A stretch of DNA of 64,000 bases from Citrobacter sp. wls619 (lineage in GTDB: Bacteria; Pseudomonadota; Gammaproteobacteria; Enterobacterales; Enterobacteriaceae): positions 406,140 to 470,139 of the forward strand of contig NZ_SZXJ01000044.1 of assembly GCF_005281345.1 (NCBI RefSeq). The letters are read 5' to 3'. Shown here in pieces: positions 36,278-45,985 of the stretch. The notes beneath the pieces are model-generated. The model was given only the letters and a program-made list of their open reading frames with translations, did not search any database and was not told the DNA's origin. The position numbers and the translations under genes were made by a program. Each line of letters starts with the position of its first letter. Position 1 is the stretch's first letter.

Positions 36278-37201
36278 ATGAGTGTTTTGTATCCGTTAAT
36301 TCAGGCGCTGGTGCTGTTTGCCGTTGCGCCGCTGCTGTCCGGTATTACCCGCGTGGCGCGTGCGCGTTTGCACAACCGTCGCGGTCCAGGCGTGTTGCAG
36401 GAATACAGCGACATTATCAAACTGCTGGGCCGCCAGAGCATTGCGCCTGCGGATTCCAGCTGGGTTTTCCGCCTGACGCCGTTTGTGATGGTGGGCGTGA
36501 TGCTGACTATCGCCACCGCGCTGCCGGTGGTGACCGTGGGTTCTCCGCTGCCGCAGCTGGGTGATTTGATAACCTTAATCTACCTGTTCGCGATTGCCCG
36601 TTTCTTCTTTTCTATCGCCGGTCTGGATACCGGTAGCCCGTTCACCGCAATCGGCGCCAGCCGTGAAGCGATGCTCGGCGTACTGGTTGAACCTATCCTG
36701 CTGCTGGGTCTGTGGGTCGCGGCGCAGGTTGCGGGTTCAACTCATATCAGCAATATCGCCGATACCGTTTATCACTGGCCTGCGGCGCGCAGTATCCCGC
36801 TGATTCTGGCGCTGTGCGCCTGTGCCTTCGCCACCTTTATCGAAATGGGCAAACTGCCGTTCGACCTGGCGGAAGCAGAACAGGAACTGCAGGAAGGTCC
36901 ACTGACCGAATACAGCGGCAGCGGTTTTGCGGTGCTGAAATGGGGCATTAGCCTCAAACAGTTGGTGGTTCTGCAAATGTTCGTCGGCGTATTCCTGCCG
37001 TGGGGACAGATGGAAACCTTCACCGCGGGTGGGTTGCTGCTGGCGCTGGTGATTGCCATCGTCAAGTTGGTCCTCGGCGTGCTGGTCATCGCCCTGTTCG
37101 AAAACAGCATGGCGCGTCTGCGTTTTTGCGCCACTTCACGCGTGACCTGGGCCGGTTTTGGGTTTGCGTTTTTAGCGTTCGTCTCCTTGCTGGTGGCGTG
37201 A
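36278..37201 (+). CDS. hycD: HycD, FHL membrane subunit, NuoH-like
   Basis: 307 residues, about eight membrane helices. NuoH-like features: GPGVLQEYSDIIKLLGRQSI and the acidic loop EMGKLPFDLAEAEQELQEGPLTEYSG. It anchors the hydrophilic HycE-HycG arm. Confidence 0.97.
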   Translation: MSVLYPLIQALVLFAVAPLLSGITRVARARLHNRRGPGVLQEYSDIIKLLGRQSIAPADSSWVFRLTPFVMVGVMLTIATALPVVTVGSPLPQLGDLITLIYLFAIARFFFSIAGLDTGSPFTAIGASREAMLGVLVEPILLLGLWVAAQVAGSTHISNIADTVYHWPAARSIPLILALCACAFATFIEMGKLPFDLAEAEQELQEGPLTEYSGSGFAVLKWGISLKQLVVLQMFVGVFLPWGQMETFTAGGLLLALVIAIVKLVLGVLVIALFENSMARLRFCATSRVTWAGFGFAFLAFVSLLVA

Positions 37202-37218
37202 TTTAAGAGAGTTTGAGC

Positions 37219-38928
37219 ATGTCTGAAGAAAAATTAGGTCAACACTATCTCGCCGCACTGCACCAGGCCTTTCCGGGTGTGGTGTTGGATGAAGCCTGGC
37301 AGACCAAAGATCAGCTGACAATTACCGTCAAAGTGAACTATCTGCCTGAAGTGGTGGAGTTCCTGTACTACAAACAGGGCGGTTGGTTGTCCGTACTGTT
37401 TGGTAACGACGAACGCCAGTTGTGCGGTCATTACGCCGTTTACTACGTGATGTCGATGGAGCAGGGTACCAAGTGCTGGATAACCGTCCGCGTTGAAGTT
37501 GATGCCAATAAACTGGAATTCCCGTCTGTTACGCCACGCGTTCCGGCTGCGGTCTGGGGTGAGCGTGAAGTGCGTGATATGTACGGTTTGATCCCGGTGG
37601 GGCTGCCGGATGAACGTCGTCTGGTCCTGCCGGATGACTGGCCGGACGAACTCTATCCGCTGCGTAAAGACAGTATGGATTATCGTCAGCGCCCGGCGCC
37701 GACTACCGATGCCGAAACCTACGAGTTCATCAACGAACTGGGCGACAAGAAAAATAACGTGGTGCCAATTGGCCCACTGCATGTGACCTCCGATGAACCG
37801 GGGCACTTCCGTCTGTTTGTTGATGGCGAAAACATCATCGACGCCGACTACCGCCTGTTCTATGTCCACCGTGGCATGGAAAAGCTGGCAGAAACCCGCA
37901 TGGGTTATAACGAAGTGACGTTCCTGTCGGACCGTGTTTGCGGCATCTGTGGTTTTGCCCACAGCACTGCGTACACCACCTCCGTTGAGAATGCGATGGG
38001 TATCGTGGTGCCGGAACGCGCACAGATGATCCGCGCCATTCTGCTGGAAGTTGAACGTCTGCACTCGCACCTGTTGAACCTCGGCCTTGCCTGTCACTTT
38101 ACCGGTTTCGATTCCGGCTTCATGCAATTCTTCCGTGTACGCGAAACGTCCATGAAAATGGCGGAAATTCTCACCGGGGCGCGTAAAACATACGGTCTGA
38201 ACCTGATCGGCGGGATCCGTCGTGACCTGCTGAAAGAAGACATGATCCAGACCCGCCAACTGGCGCAGCAGATGCGCCGTGACGTGCAGGAACTGGTCGA
38301 CATGTTGCTCAGCACGCCGAACATGGAGCAGCGTACCGTGGGTATTGGTCGTCTGGATCCGGAAATTGCCCGCGACTTCAGTAACGTCGGCCCGATGGTC
38401 CGCGCCAGCGGTCACGCACGTGACACCCGCGCCGATCACCCGTTTGTCGGTTATGGTCTGCTGCCGATGGAAGTTCACAGCGAGCAGGGTTGCGACGTTA
38501 TTTCGCGTTTGAAAGTCCGTATCAATGAAGTTTACACCGCTCTGAATATGATTGACTTTGGCCTGGATAACCTGCCGGGCGGTCCGTTGATGGTGGAAGG
38601 CTTTACCTATATTCCACACCGTTTTGCGCTGGGCTTTGCCGAAGCGCCACGCGGAGATGACATTCACTGGAGCATGACCGGCGACAACCAGAAACTGTAT
38701 CGCTGGCGCTGCCGTGCGGCGACCTACGCGAACTGGCCGACGCTGCGCTACATGCTGCGTGGCAACACCGTTTCCGATGCCCCGCTGATTATCGGTAGCC
38801 TCGACCCTTGCTACTCCTGTACTGACCGTATGACCGTGGTCGATGTGCGTAAGAAGAAGAGCAAAGTCGTGCCGTACAAAGAACTTGAGCGCTACAGCAT
38901 CGAGCGTAAAAACTCGCCGCTGAAATAA
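37219..38928 (+). CDS. hycE: HycE, [NiFe]-hydrogenase 3 large subunit
   Basis: 569 residues from the ATG at 37219; a TTG two codons upstream is in frame but not used in relatives. An N-terminal NuoC-like part (about 1-170) is fused to the NuoD/hydrogenase part. Ni-Fe cysteines lie in VCGICGFAHS and DPCYSC. The C-terminal extension after TDRMTVVDVR is the peptide removed by HycI after nickel insertion. It evolves H2 in the FHL complex. Confidence 0.98.
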   Translation: MSEEKLGQHYLAALHQAFPGVVLDEAWQTKDQLTITVKVNYLPEVVEFLYYKQGGWLSVLFGNDERQLCGHYAVYYVMSMEQGTKCWITVRVEVDANKLEFPSVTPRVPAAVWGEREVRDMYGLIPVGLPDERRLVLPDDWPDELYPLRKDSMDYRQRPAPTTDAETYEFINELGDKKNNVVPIGPLHVTSDEPGHFRLFVDGENIIDADYRLFYVHRGMEKLAETRMGYNEVTFLSDRVCGICGFAHSTAYTTSVENAMGIVVPERAQMIRAILLEVERLHSHLLNLGLACHFTGFDSGFMQFFRVRETSMKMAEILTGARKTYGLNLIGGIRRDLLKEDMIQTRQLAQQMRRDVQELVDMLLSTPNMEQRTVGIGRLDPEIARDFSNVGPMVRASGHARDTRADHPFVGYGLLPMEVHSEQGCDVISRLKVRINEVYTALNMIDFGLDNLPGGPLMVEGFTYIPHRFALGFAEAPRGDDIHWSMTGDNQKLYRWRCRAATYANWPTLRYMLRGNTVSDAPLIIGSLDPCYSCTDRMTVVDVRKKKSKVVPYKELERYSIERKNSPLK

Positions 38929-38937
38929 GGAATCGCC

Positions 38938-39480
38938 ATGTTTACCTTTATCAAAAAAGTCATCAAAACTGGGGCGCCGACGTCGTCGTATCCGCTGGAG
39001 CCGATCGCGGTCGATAAAAACTTCCGTGGTAAGCCGGAACACAATCCACAGCAGTGCATTGGCTGCGCAGCCTGCGTGAATGCCTGTCCGTCCAATGCGT
39101 TGACGGTTGAAACCGATCTTGTCACCCATGAGCTGGCGTGGCAGTTCAACCTCGGTCGCTGCATTTTCTGTGCCCGCTGCGAAGAAGTTTGCCCGACGGC
39201 GGCAATCAAGCTGTCGCAGGAGTATGAACTGGCGGTGTGGAAGAAAGAGGATTTCCTGCAGCAGTCCCGCTTTGCGCTGTGTAATTGCCGCGTATGTAAC
39301 CGTCCATTTGCGGTGCAAAAAGAGATTGATTACGCCATTGCGCTGCTGAAGCACAACGGTGATAGCCGTGCGGAAAACCACCGCGAAAGCTTTGAGACCT
39401 GCCCGGACTGTAAGCGCCAGAAATGTCTGGTGCCGTCTGACCGTATTGAACTGACTCGCCATATGAAAGAGGCCAGCTGA
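38938..39480 (+). CDS. hycF: HycF, FHL iron-sulfur subunit, NuoI-like
   Basis: 180 residues with two [4Fe-4S] motifs, [12 protein letters not shown] and [12 protein letters not shown], plus a C-terminal group of cysteines ([18 protein letters not shown]) that could bind another metal. It carries electrons between HycB and HycG/HycE. Start nine bases after hycE; end overlaps hycG by one base (TGATG). Confidence 0.96.
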   Translation: MFTFIKKVIKTGAPTSSYPLEPIAVDKNFRGKPEHNPQQCIGCAACVNACPSNALTVETDLVTHELAWQFNLGRCIFCARCEEVCPTAAIKLSQEYELAVWKKEDFLQQSRFALCNCRVCNRPFAVQKEIDYAIALLKHNGDSRAENHRESFETCPDCKRQKCLVPSDRIELTRHMKEAS

Positions 39481-40247
39481 TGAGCAATTTATTAGGCCCA
39501 CGTGATGCCAACGGTATTCCGGTACCGATGACGGTGGATGAATCCATTGCCAGCATGAAAGCGTCGCTGCTTAAAAGCATCAAGCGTTCAGCGTACGTTT
39601 ACCGTGTGGACTGCGGCGGCTGCAACGGCTGTGAAATCGAAATTTTCGCCACGCTTTCTCCGCTGTTTGATGCCGAACGTTTCGGTATCAAAGTCGTTCC
39701 ATCACCGCGTCATGCGGATATTTTGCTGTTCACTGGCGCGGTAACCCGTGCCATGCGCTCTCCGGCACTGCGCGCCTGGCAGTCTGCGCCAGACCCGAAG
39801 ATTTGTATCTCCTACGGTGCCTGCGGTAACAGCGGTGGTATTTTCCACGACCTATACTGCGTATGGGGCGGTACCGACAAAATTGTACCGGTGGATGTGT
39901 ATATTCCTGGCTGTCCTCCGACGCCTGCGGCAACGCTGTACGGTTTTGCGATGGCGCTTGGCCTGTTGGAACAGAAAATTCATGCACGTGCGCCGGGCGA
40001 ACTGGACGAACAACCTGCTGAAATTCTGCATCCGGATATGGTTCAACCGCTGCGCGTGAAGGTGGATCGCGAAGCGCGTCGTCTGGCAGGTTATCGCTAT
40101 GGTCGCCAGATTGCCGATGACTATATGCTGCAGTTAGGGCAGGGTGAGCAGCAGGTGGCACGCTGGCTGGAGGCGGAAAACGATCCGCGTCTGACTGAGA
40201 TCGTCACCCATCTTAACCATGTAGTCGAAGAGGCGCGTATCCGATGA
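39480..40247 (+). CDS. hycG: HycG, hydrogenase 3 small subunit, NuoB-like
   Basis: 255 residues. Proximal cluster cysteines: [24 protein letters not shown], and PGCPPTP. It is the electron partner of HycE. The C-terminal region after about 170 is specific for FHL-type small subunits. Overlaps hycF by one base and hycH by four. Confidence 0.97.
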   Translation: MSNLLGPRDANGIPVPMTVDESIASMKASLLKSIKRSAYVYRVDCGGCNGCEIEIFATLSPLFDAERFGIKVVPSPRHADILLFTGAVTRAMRSPALRAWQSAPDPKICISYGACGNSGGIFHDLYCVWGGTDKIVPVDVYIPGCPPTPAATLYGFAMALGLLEQKIHARAPGELDEQPAEILHPDMVQPLRVKVDREARRLAGYRYGRQIADDYMLQLGQGEQQVARWLEAENDPRLTEIVTHLNHVVEEARIR

Positions 40248-40654
40248 GTGAAACGGTGGTGTTCAGTCAACTGAGCCGTAAGTTTATTGATGAGAACGAT
40301 GCAACGCCCGCCGAGGCGCAGCAGGTTGTCTATTACAGCCTGGCGATTGGTCACCACCTGGGGATCATCGATTGCCTGGAAGCGGCGTTAACCTGCCCAT
40401 GGGATGAATATCTGGCGTGGATTGCCACACTTGCCGAAGGCAGCGAAGCCCGACGTAAAATGGAAGGTGTGCCAAAATACGGGGAAATCGTCATCGATTT
40501 TAACCATGTGCAAATGCTGGCGCGCGCGTTTGACGACGCACGCGCCGTGCAGACGCCGCAGCAACAGGAATGGAGCAAGCTGATGCTGAGTATGCTTCAT
40601 GACATTCACCAGGAAAGCGCTATCTATCTGATGGTGAGGAGACACCGTGACTGA
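40244..40654 (+). CDS. hycH: HycH, hydrogenase 3 maturation protein
   Basis: 136 residues, same family as E. coli HycH ([42 protein letters not shown]). Needed for active hydrogenase 3 in E. coli; the chemical role is not known. Overlaps both neighbours, so it is translated with hycG and hycI. Confidence 0.95.
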   Translation: MSETVVFSQLSRKFIDENDATPAEAQQVVYYSLAIGHHLGIIDCLEAALTCPWDEYLAWIATLAEGSEARRKMEGVPKYGEIVIDFNHVQMLARAFDDARAVQTPQQQEWSKLMLSMLHDIHQESAIYLMVRRHRD

Positions 40655-41117
40655 CGTTTTATTATGTGTGGGTAACAGCATGATGGGCGATGACGGCGCG
40701 GGGCCGCTGTTGGCGGAAATGTGTGCTGCAAATCCTCAGGGCAACTGGGTGGTCATTGATGGCGGCAGCGCGCCGGAGAACGATATCGTCGCGATCCGTG
40801 AACTGCGCCCTGAGCGTCTGTTGATTGTGGATGCCACCGATATGGGGTTAAACCCTGGTGAGATCCGTATCATCGATCCTGATGATATTGCCGAGATGTT
40901 CATGATGACCACGCACAACATGCCGCTGAACTACCTGGTCGATCAGTTGAAAGATGATGTTGGCGAGGTGATTTTCCTTGGCATTCAGCCGGATATCGTC
41001 GGCTTTTACTACCCGATGACACAGCCAATCAAAGAGGCGGTTGAAACCGTGTATCAGCGATTAGCCGGGTGGGAAGGCCACGGTGGATTCTCCGAGCTGG
41101 AAGTGCTGGAAGAGTAA
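40647..41117 (+). CDS. hycI: HycI, HycE-processing endopeptidase
   Basis: 156 residues. Family motifs: CVGNSMMGDDGAGPLLAE (metal-sensing Asp) and VDATDMGLNPGEI, with the third metal ligand histidine in TTHNMPL. It cuts the C-terminal peptide off nickel-loaded HycE. Last gene of hyc; a 23-bp REP-like hairpin follows. Confidence 0.97.
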   Translation: MTDVLLCVGNSMMGDDGAGPLLAEMCAANPQGNWVVIDGGSAPENDIVAIRELRPERLLIVDATDMGLNPGEIRIIDPDDIAEMFMMTTHNMPLNYLVDQLKDDVGEVIFLGIQPDIVGFYYPMTQPIKEAVETVYQRLAGWEGHGGFSELEVLEE

Positions 41118-41128
41118 ACCGTATCAGT

Positions 41129-41151
41129 GCCGGATGTGAGTGACATCCGGC
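41129..41151 (+). terminator. REP-like hairpin ending the hyc operon
   Basis: GCCGGATGT, loop GAGTG, ACATCCGGC. A nine-base perfect stem followed by CTGTTTCCC; acts as terminator or mRNA-end stabiliser. Confidence 0.65.
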
Positions 41152-41172
41152 CTGTTTCCCTGCGTATCCTCG

Positions 41173-41412
41173 TCACTCAGTCGCCAGCTCAATAATTAAT
41201 TTCCCCTGCATCACTGACACATTCACAGCCGTACCGGTAGGAAACCCGGCCTGTTCCAGCCAGTCGCCGTTCAGCGTGAGTGAAGCGTGCCGACTGATTC
41301 GTCGCGTGTAGCCCGTTTTGGGATCTTCATGGCGTTTTCTGACATAGCTGACTTTCAAACGACGCATGGGTTTGGTGATAGCTACTGCTATTTTGTCATT
41401 TTTATCAGACAT
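41173..41412 (-). CDS. SymE-like protein (type I toxin family)
   Basis: 79 residues. The segment RRLKVSYVRKRHED...SRHASLTLNGDWLEQAGFPTGTAVNVSVMQGKLIIEL matches SymE (LTVSYASRYPD...[26 protein letters not shown]). SymE has an AbrB-like fold and, in E. coli, condenses nucleoids and is repressed by the antisense RNA SymR. This copy is shorter because the SymE C-terminal tail is missing. A SymR-like RNA opposite its 5' end is expected but I could not identify it. It occupies the hycI-hydN slot that carries asc genes in E. coli. Confidence 0.7.
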   Translation of the reverse strand: MSDKNDKIAVAITKPMRRLKVSYVRKRHEDPKTGYTRRISRHASLTLNGDWLEQAGFPTGTAVNVSVMQGKLIIELATE

Positions 41413-41698
41413 GCCTTCTTCCTTGTAGTGAACGGCCAGGATTAAAAACTACTGAATAAAATGCCAGTAAAAAAGGATGAGGGCAAACCTGAAACTGGAA
41501 GGGCGATTCCACATTGAGAATGCAATTAATGAAATGAAAGTGTTTTGCGGGTAGATTTCATGGGCGATTTGCGTCGCGATTGGACGCCTTATCTTTATGC
41601 CGGGAGATGGGGTTTTTACACCGCCAAAAAGCTTCACCGGCGAGCTTATTTATCGCGACGCCATTGCTCCGTCAGTTTCACGTTGACCGCTGTCATTA

Positions 41699-41722
41699 GT
41701 CATCGTCACTAGTGACGATGAC
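41699..41722. promoter_or_regulatory. Perfect 24-bp palindrome upstream of hydN
   Basis: GTCATCGTCACT is followed directly by its reverse complement AGTGACGATGAC. It shares TCGTCA/TGACGA half-elements with the hypA-hycA inverted repeat, so it is a good FhlA UAS candidate for hydN-hypF. It is the only strong element in the 419-bp gap between the symE-like gene and hydN, besides the promoter at 41779. Confidence 0.65.
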
Positions 41723-41778
41723 ACCCCTTACTGTACCAGCATAAAATAAAAATCCTTAAATAACAGTTGATTAAATTC

Positions 41779-41794
41779 TGGCACGATTTGTGTA
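41779..41794 (+). promoter_or_regulatory. Sigma-54 promoter of hydN-hypF
   Basis: TGGCACG-ATTT-GTGTA: a perfect -24 and correctly spaced but weak -12 (GT for GC), 38 bp before hydN. Confidence 0.6.
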
Positions 41795-41831
41795 TGTTTC
41801 GGCTGATAATCTGTCATTGCTGGAGAATTTG

Positions 41832-42377
41832 ATGAACCGTTTCATCATTGCAGACGCCAATAAATGCATTGGTTGCCGTACCTGTGAAGTGGCCTGCGTG
41901 GTATCCCATCAGGATAACCAGGACTGCGCATCGCTGACCCCTGAAACCTTTTTACCCCGCATTCACGTGATCAAAGGCGTTAATGTCTCTACGGCGACGC
42001 TGTGTCGTCAGTGTGAAGATGCGCCGTGCGCTAACGTCTGCCCGAACGGTGCTATCAGCCGTGATAAAGGCTTTGTCCACGTGATGCAGGAACGCTGCAT
42101 TGGGTGTAAAACCTGCGTTGTGGCGTGCCCTTACGGTGCGATGGAAGTGGTTGTGCGTCCGGTTGTGCGTAACAGCGGCGCGGGTCTGAACGTCCGTGCA
42201 GAAAAAGCCGAAGCCAATAAGTGCGACCTGTGCCACCACCGCGAGGCAGGTCCGGCCTGTATGGAAGTCTGCCCGACTCACGCGCTGATTTATGTGGATC
42301 GTAATAAGCTTGAGCAACTGAGCGCGGAAAAACGCCGTCGCGCGGCGCTGGATTCCACCGCATCTTTGCTGTTCTGA
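41832..42377 (+). CDS. hydN: HydN, ferredoxin-type electron carrier for formate hydrogenlyase
   Basis: 181 residues from the ATG at 41832 (SD GGAG at 41822-41825); a 14-codon upstream extension is not conserved. Four cluster motifs: CIGCRTCEVAC, CRQCEDAPCANVC, CIGCKTCVVAC and CDLCHHREAGPACMEVC. Related to HycB. It supports formate dehydrogenase H activity in E. coli and is cotranscribed with hypF. Confidence 0.95.
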   Translation: MNRFIIADANKCIGCRTCEVACVVSHQDNQDCASLTPETFLPRIHVIKGVNVSTATLCRQCEDAPCANVCPNGAISRDKGFVHVMQERCIGCKTCVVACPYGAMEVVVRPVVRNSGAGLNVRAEKAEANKCDLCHHREAGPACMEVCPTHALIYVDRNKLEQLSAEKRRRAALDSTASLLF

Positions 42378-42412
42378 TATCTGAAAATCCGCGTAAAATA
42401 CGGTAGTACTTA

Positions 42413-42446
42413 TGCCGGATGGCGGCTTTGCCTTATCCGGCCTACG
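42413..42446. repeat. REP between hydN and hypF
   Basis: TGCCGGATGGCGGCTTTGCC... to TATCCGGCCTAC, one REP unit within the hydN-hypF transcript. Confidence 0.8.
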
Positions 42447-42472
42447 GGGATAGATGACTGCGGGACTACTTA

Positions 42473-44713
42473 ATGACAATAAACAACCACTCCGGCGTAC
42501 AACTGCGTATTCGCGGCAAGGTACAGGGCGTCGGATTTCGCCCCTACGTCTGGCAACTGGCGCAGCGGTTACAACTGCATGGCGATGTGTGTAACGACGG
42601 TGACGGTGTGGTTGTGCGCTTACAGGAAGATCCGGCGGAGTTTATTGCGCAGTTGCATCAACACTGCCCACCGCTGGCGCGCATTGACAGCGTTGAGAGC
42701 GAACCATTCGCCTGGACGCAGCAGCCTGCCGATTTCTCGATTCGACAGAGCGCGGGCGGAACGATGAATACGCAAATTGTCCCCGATGCCGCGACCTGTC
42801 CTGAATGCCTGGTTGAAATGAACACGCCCGGCGAACGTCGCTATCGCTACCCCTTTATCAACTGTACCCACTGCGGCCCTCGCTTTACGATTATCCGCGC
42901 GATGCCGTATGACCGTCCGTTGACCGTCATGGCGTCTTTCCCGCTCTGTCCGCAGTGCGACAAAGAGTATCGCGATCCGTATGACCGTCGCTTCCACGCC
43001 CAGCCCGTTGCTTGCCCGGCATGCGGCCCGCATCTGGAATGGATCGGTACTGACGTGCGGGCTGAAAAAGAAGACGCCCTGCAGGCGGCGGTGTCACAAC
43101 TGAAAGCGGGCGGTATTGTGGCCGTGAAAGGCATTGGCGGATTTCATCTGGTCTGCGATGCCCGTAACGATAATGCCGTGGCCCGACTCAGGCAGCGCAA
43201 ACACCGTCCGGCTAAGCCTCTGGCGGTGATGTTGCCCGATGATAACGGATTGCCAGAGGCCGCTCGTCGTCTGCTGACAACCCCCGCCGCGCCGATCGTG
43301 CTGGTGAATAAACTCGATGTGGTTGCGCTCAGTGAGGGAATTGCGCCCGGGTTGACGGAAGTTGGGGTAATGCTACCTGCTAATCCATTACAGCATCTGC
43401 TGTTACAGGCACTGAATTGCCCACTGGTGATGACCTCCGGCAATCTCAGCGGCAGGCCCCCGGCCATTACCAACGCGCAGGCGCTGGAAGATTTACATGA
43501 CATTGCCGACGGTTTCCTGCTGCACAACCGTGAAATTGTGCAGCGCATGGATGACTCCGTGGTACGTCAAAGCGGGGAAATGCTGCGCCGCTCCCGGGGC
43601 TACGTGCCGGATGCGGTTGCGCTACCGCCGGGCTTTCGCGATGTGCCGCCGATGTTGTGTTTAGGCGCAGATTTAAAAAATACTTTCTGTCTGGTGCGTG
43701 GCGAGCAGGCGGTTATCAGCCAGCATTTGGGCGATCTTAGCGATGATGGTATTCAACATCAGTGGCGTGACGCGTTGCGCCTGATCCAGAATATTTATGA
43801 CTTTACGCCGCAGCGTATCGTCCATGACGCGCACCCTGGTTATGTTTCCAGCCAGTGGGCCAGCGAGATGAATCTGCCGACTGAAACGGTGCTGCATCAT
43901 CATGCGCATGCTGCTGCGTGCCTGGCCGAGCACGGCTGGCCGCTGGACGGTGGCGATGTGATTGCACTGACGCTGGATGGAATCGGCATGGGCGAAAACG
44001 GGGTACTGTGGGGCGGCGAGTGTTTGCGGGTCAATTATCGCGAATGCGAACACCTCGGCGGCTTACCTGCCGTGGCGCTGGCCGGCGGCGATCTGGCGGC
44101 AAAACAGCCGTGGCGCAATCTGTTGGCGCAGTGCCTGCGTTTTGTTCCTGACTGGCAGCGTTACCCGGAAACGTCAGCGCTGCAACAGCAAAACTGGCCG
44201 GTGCTGGCTCGCGCCATCGAGCGTGGGATCAATACCCCGCTGGCCTCATCGTGCGGACGGTTGTTTGATGCCGTTGCCGCTGCACTCCAGTGCGCGCCGG
44301 AATCGCTGAGCTACGAGGGCGAAGCGGCCTGTGCCCTGGAGACGATGGCATCGCAATGTGCTGGCGTTGATCATCCTGTCACGGTGCCGCTTGATGGCAA
44401 CCATCTGGACTTGGCGGCTTTTTGGCAGCAATGGCTGAACTGGCAGGCCAAATCTACAGAAAGAGCGTGGGCGTTTCACGATGCGCTGGCGCGTGGGTTT
44501 GCCAGCCTGATGCGGGAACAGGCCGAAGCGCGCAGGATTAAGACGTTAGTATTCAGCGGCGGCGTAATGCATAACCGTTTATTGTCATCGCGACTGGCAT
44601 TTTACCTGGCCGATTTTACGTTATTGTTCCCGCAGCGTTTACCGGCGGGCGACGGTGGATTGTCATTGGGACAGGGTGTGATTGCCGCCGCGCGAGCGTT
44701 GGCACAAAAATAA
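42473..44713 (+). CDS. hypF: HypF, carbamoyltransferase for hydrogenase CN ligands
   Basis: 746 residues. N-terminal acylphosphatase domain (about 8-95, [18 protein letters not shown]), zinc-finger region with CxxC pairs ([49 protein letters not shown]), YrdC-like domain (about 200-385, [19 protein letters not shown]), and a Kae1-like C-terminal domain ([25 protein letters not shown]). It turns carbamoyl phosphate and ATP into carbamoyl adenylate and loads HypE. Confidence 0.97.
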   Translation: MTINNHSGVQLRIRGKVQGVGFRPYVWQLAQRLQLHGDVCNDGDGVVVRLQEDPAEFIAQLHQHCPPLARIDSVESEPFAWTQQPADFSIRQSAGGTMNTQIVPDAATCPECLVEMNTPGERRYRYPFINCTHCGPRFTIIRAMPYDRPLTVMASFPLCPQCDKEYRDPYDRRFHAQPVACPACGPHLEWIGTDVRAEKEDALQAAVSQLKAGGIVAVKGIGGFHLVCDARNDNAVARLRQRKHRPAKPLAVMLPDDNGLPEAARRLLTTPAAPIVLVNKLDVVALSEGIAPGLTEVGVMLPANPLQHLLLQALNCPLVMTSGNLSGRPPAITNAQALEDLHDIADGFLLHNREIVQRMDDSVVRQSGEMLRRSRGYVPDAVALPPGFRDVPPMLCLGADLKNTFCLVRGEQAVISQHLGDLSDDGIQHQWRDALRLIQNIYDFTPQRIVHDAHPGYVSSQWASEMNLPTETVLHHHAHAAACLAEHGWPLDGGDVIALTLDGIGMGENGVLWGGECLRVNYRECEHLGGLPAVALAGGDLAAKQPWRNLLAQCLRFVPDWQRYPETSALQQQNWPVLARAIERGINTPLASSCGRLFDAVAAALQCAPESLSYEGEAACALETMASQCAGVDHPVTVPLDGNHLDLAAFWQQWLNWQAKSTERAWAFHDALARGFASLMREQAEARRIKTLVFSGGVMHNRLLSSRLAFYLADFTLLFPQRLPAGDGGLSLGQGVIAAARALAQK

Positions 44714-44736
44714 AAAAGCCCCGGGACTGGCGGGGC
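44712..44736 (-). terminator. Rho-independent terminator of norVW
   Basis: On the minus strand GCCCCG-CCAGTCC-CGGGGC is followed by six T residues (A-run at 44712-44717 of the plus strand). It lies between the convergent hypF and norW genes, adjoining the hypF stop. Confidence 0.7.
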
Positions 44737-44812
44737 AAGAAAAACATGTCGGGGCATACCGACAAATGGCAACGCACATCCATGTGCGTGAGGTTAATAA
44801 ACCAGTAGCAGC

Positions 44813-44845
44813 GTAGCCGGATAAAGCAAAGCCGCCATCCGGCAT
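44813..44845. repeat. REP between hypF and norW
   Basis: GTAGCCGGATAAAGC... to CGCCATCCGGCAT, one REP unit. Confidence 0.8.
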
Positions 44846-44851
44846 CACGAT

Positions 44852-45985
44852 TTACACGGGCAACGTTTTCAGCAACGCAAAGGCCTCTTTCATCCGGTCT
44901 TCACTGACGACAAACGCACAGAGCTGGCCTTCGTCGTTCATCCCTCGGGCGACCATCCCCTGCGCTTCGGCGGCAATATGCCAGTTCAGATCGCGACGCT
45001 GGGTTTCCCCGGCCAGATGTAACGGCAGTTCCGGCGTTTTGACTTTTACCAGCATGGCGGGCAGCTTCAACGGCGCGTTACCACCGAGCAGGTTTTTCGC
45101 CAGATACATGGCGCTTAACTGAATCGGTTGCAGGAAAGGCAGTACCTGACCGTTAATTTCCGCACAGTCCCCGAGTGCATAGATGTCCGGATGACTGGTT
45201 TGCAAGTAGCTGTCGACGCAAACGCCCCGATTGATGTTCAGTCCGGCGCGACGCGCCAGTGCGGTTTCCGGACGCAGACCGGTTGCAGCGATCACTGCAT
45301 CAACGTCGACATTACGGTGACGATCGAGCGTGGCGCGGATACCGGTGCTGGTTTTCTCCAGACCCTGCAGTTGCGATTTCAACAGCAGATGCACACCCAT
45401 ATCGGTCAGTCGGTGCTGCAAACGGCTGCTGACTTCCGGCGGCATTAACGAGGCCAGAATGCTGGCGGCGTTATCGATTAGCGTCACCGCTTTACCGGCA
45501 CGACAGAAATCCATCGCCAGTTCACTACCAATCAAGCCACCACCGACAATCAGTACCCGCCGGGCGTCACGCAGTTGTGTTTCACAGGCGCGGTACTCTT
45601 GCTGGCTATTCAAAGTGAGCATTAACTCACGCCCGGTAACCGGCGGCACAAAGGCCGATGCGCCCGTTGCCAGTACCAGTTTGTCGTATTCCCACTGCTG
45701 CTCCTGGCTTTTCACCACGTGAGCATCCGCGTCGATATCAGTAACCCAGGTATGCGGAAACAAGCGTAAGTTAAACTGTTCGGCAAACTCCCCCGCCGAC
45801 TGGCGGGTGAGGTCGTCTGCGCGCTGTGCCTGACTGATCACGTGGCTGAGATCGGGCTTGTTGTACTCATCCATGCTGTCAGCGGCAATCAGGGTCAATG
45901 GAACCGTTGCATCCTGTTTACGGATATTTTTGACTAACTGGCGGGCGGCAAAGCCCGAACCAATAATGACAATTCCGCGGCTCAT
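44852..45985 (-). CDS. norW: NorW, NADH:flavorubredoxin reductase
   Basis: 377 residues. FAD-binding GSGFAARQL near the start, second dinucleotide fold [17 protein letters not shown], and ALGDCAEI near the C-terminus. It reduces the rubredoxin domain of NorV with NADH. Overlaps norV by four bases. Confidence 0.96.
   Translation of the reverse strand: MSRGIVIIGSGFAARQLVKNIRKQDATVPLTLIAADSMDEYNKPDLSHVISQAQRADDLTRQSAGEFAEQFNLRLFPHTWVTDIDADAHVVKSQEQQWEYDKLVLATGASAFVPPVTGRELMLTLNSQQEYRACETQLRDARRVLIVGGGLIGSELAMDFCRAGKAVTLIDNAASILASLMPPEVSSRLQHRLTDMGVHLLLKSQLQGLEKTSTGIRATLDRHRNVDVDAVIAATGLRPETALARRAGLNINRGVCVDSYLQTSHPDIYALGDCAEINGQVLPFLQPIQLSAMYLAKNLLGGNAPLKLPAMLVKVKTPELPLHLAGETQRRDLNWHIAAEAQGMVARGMNDEGQLCAFVVSEDRMKEAFALLKTLPV

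Noticed and set aside
37234-39501. A 755-codon minus-strand open frame opposite hycE-hycF.
   Set aside because: A shadow of the codon bias of the two plus-strand genes; composition (many His, Arg, Gln) is not protein-like.
41449-41637. A 62-codon minus-strand frame upstream of the SymE-like gene.
   Set aside because: No SD or similarity; the region more likely holds the leader of the SymE-like gene and hydN regulation.
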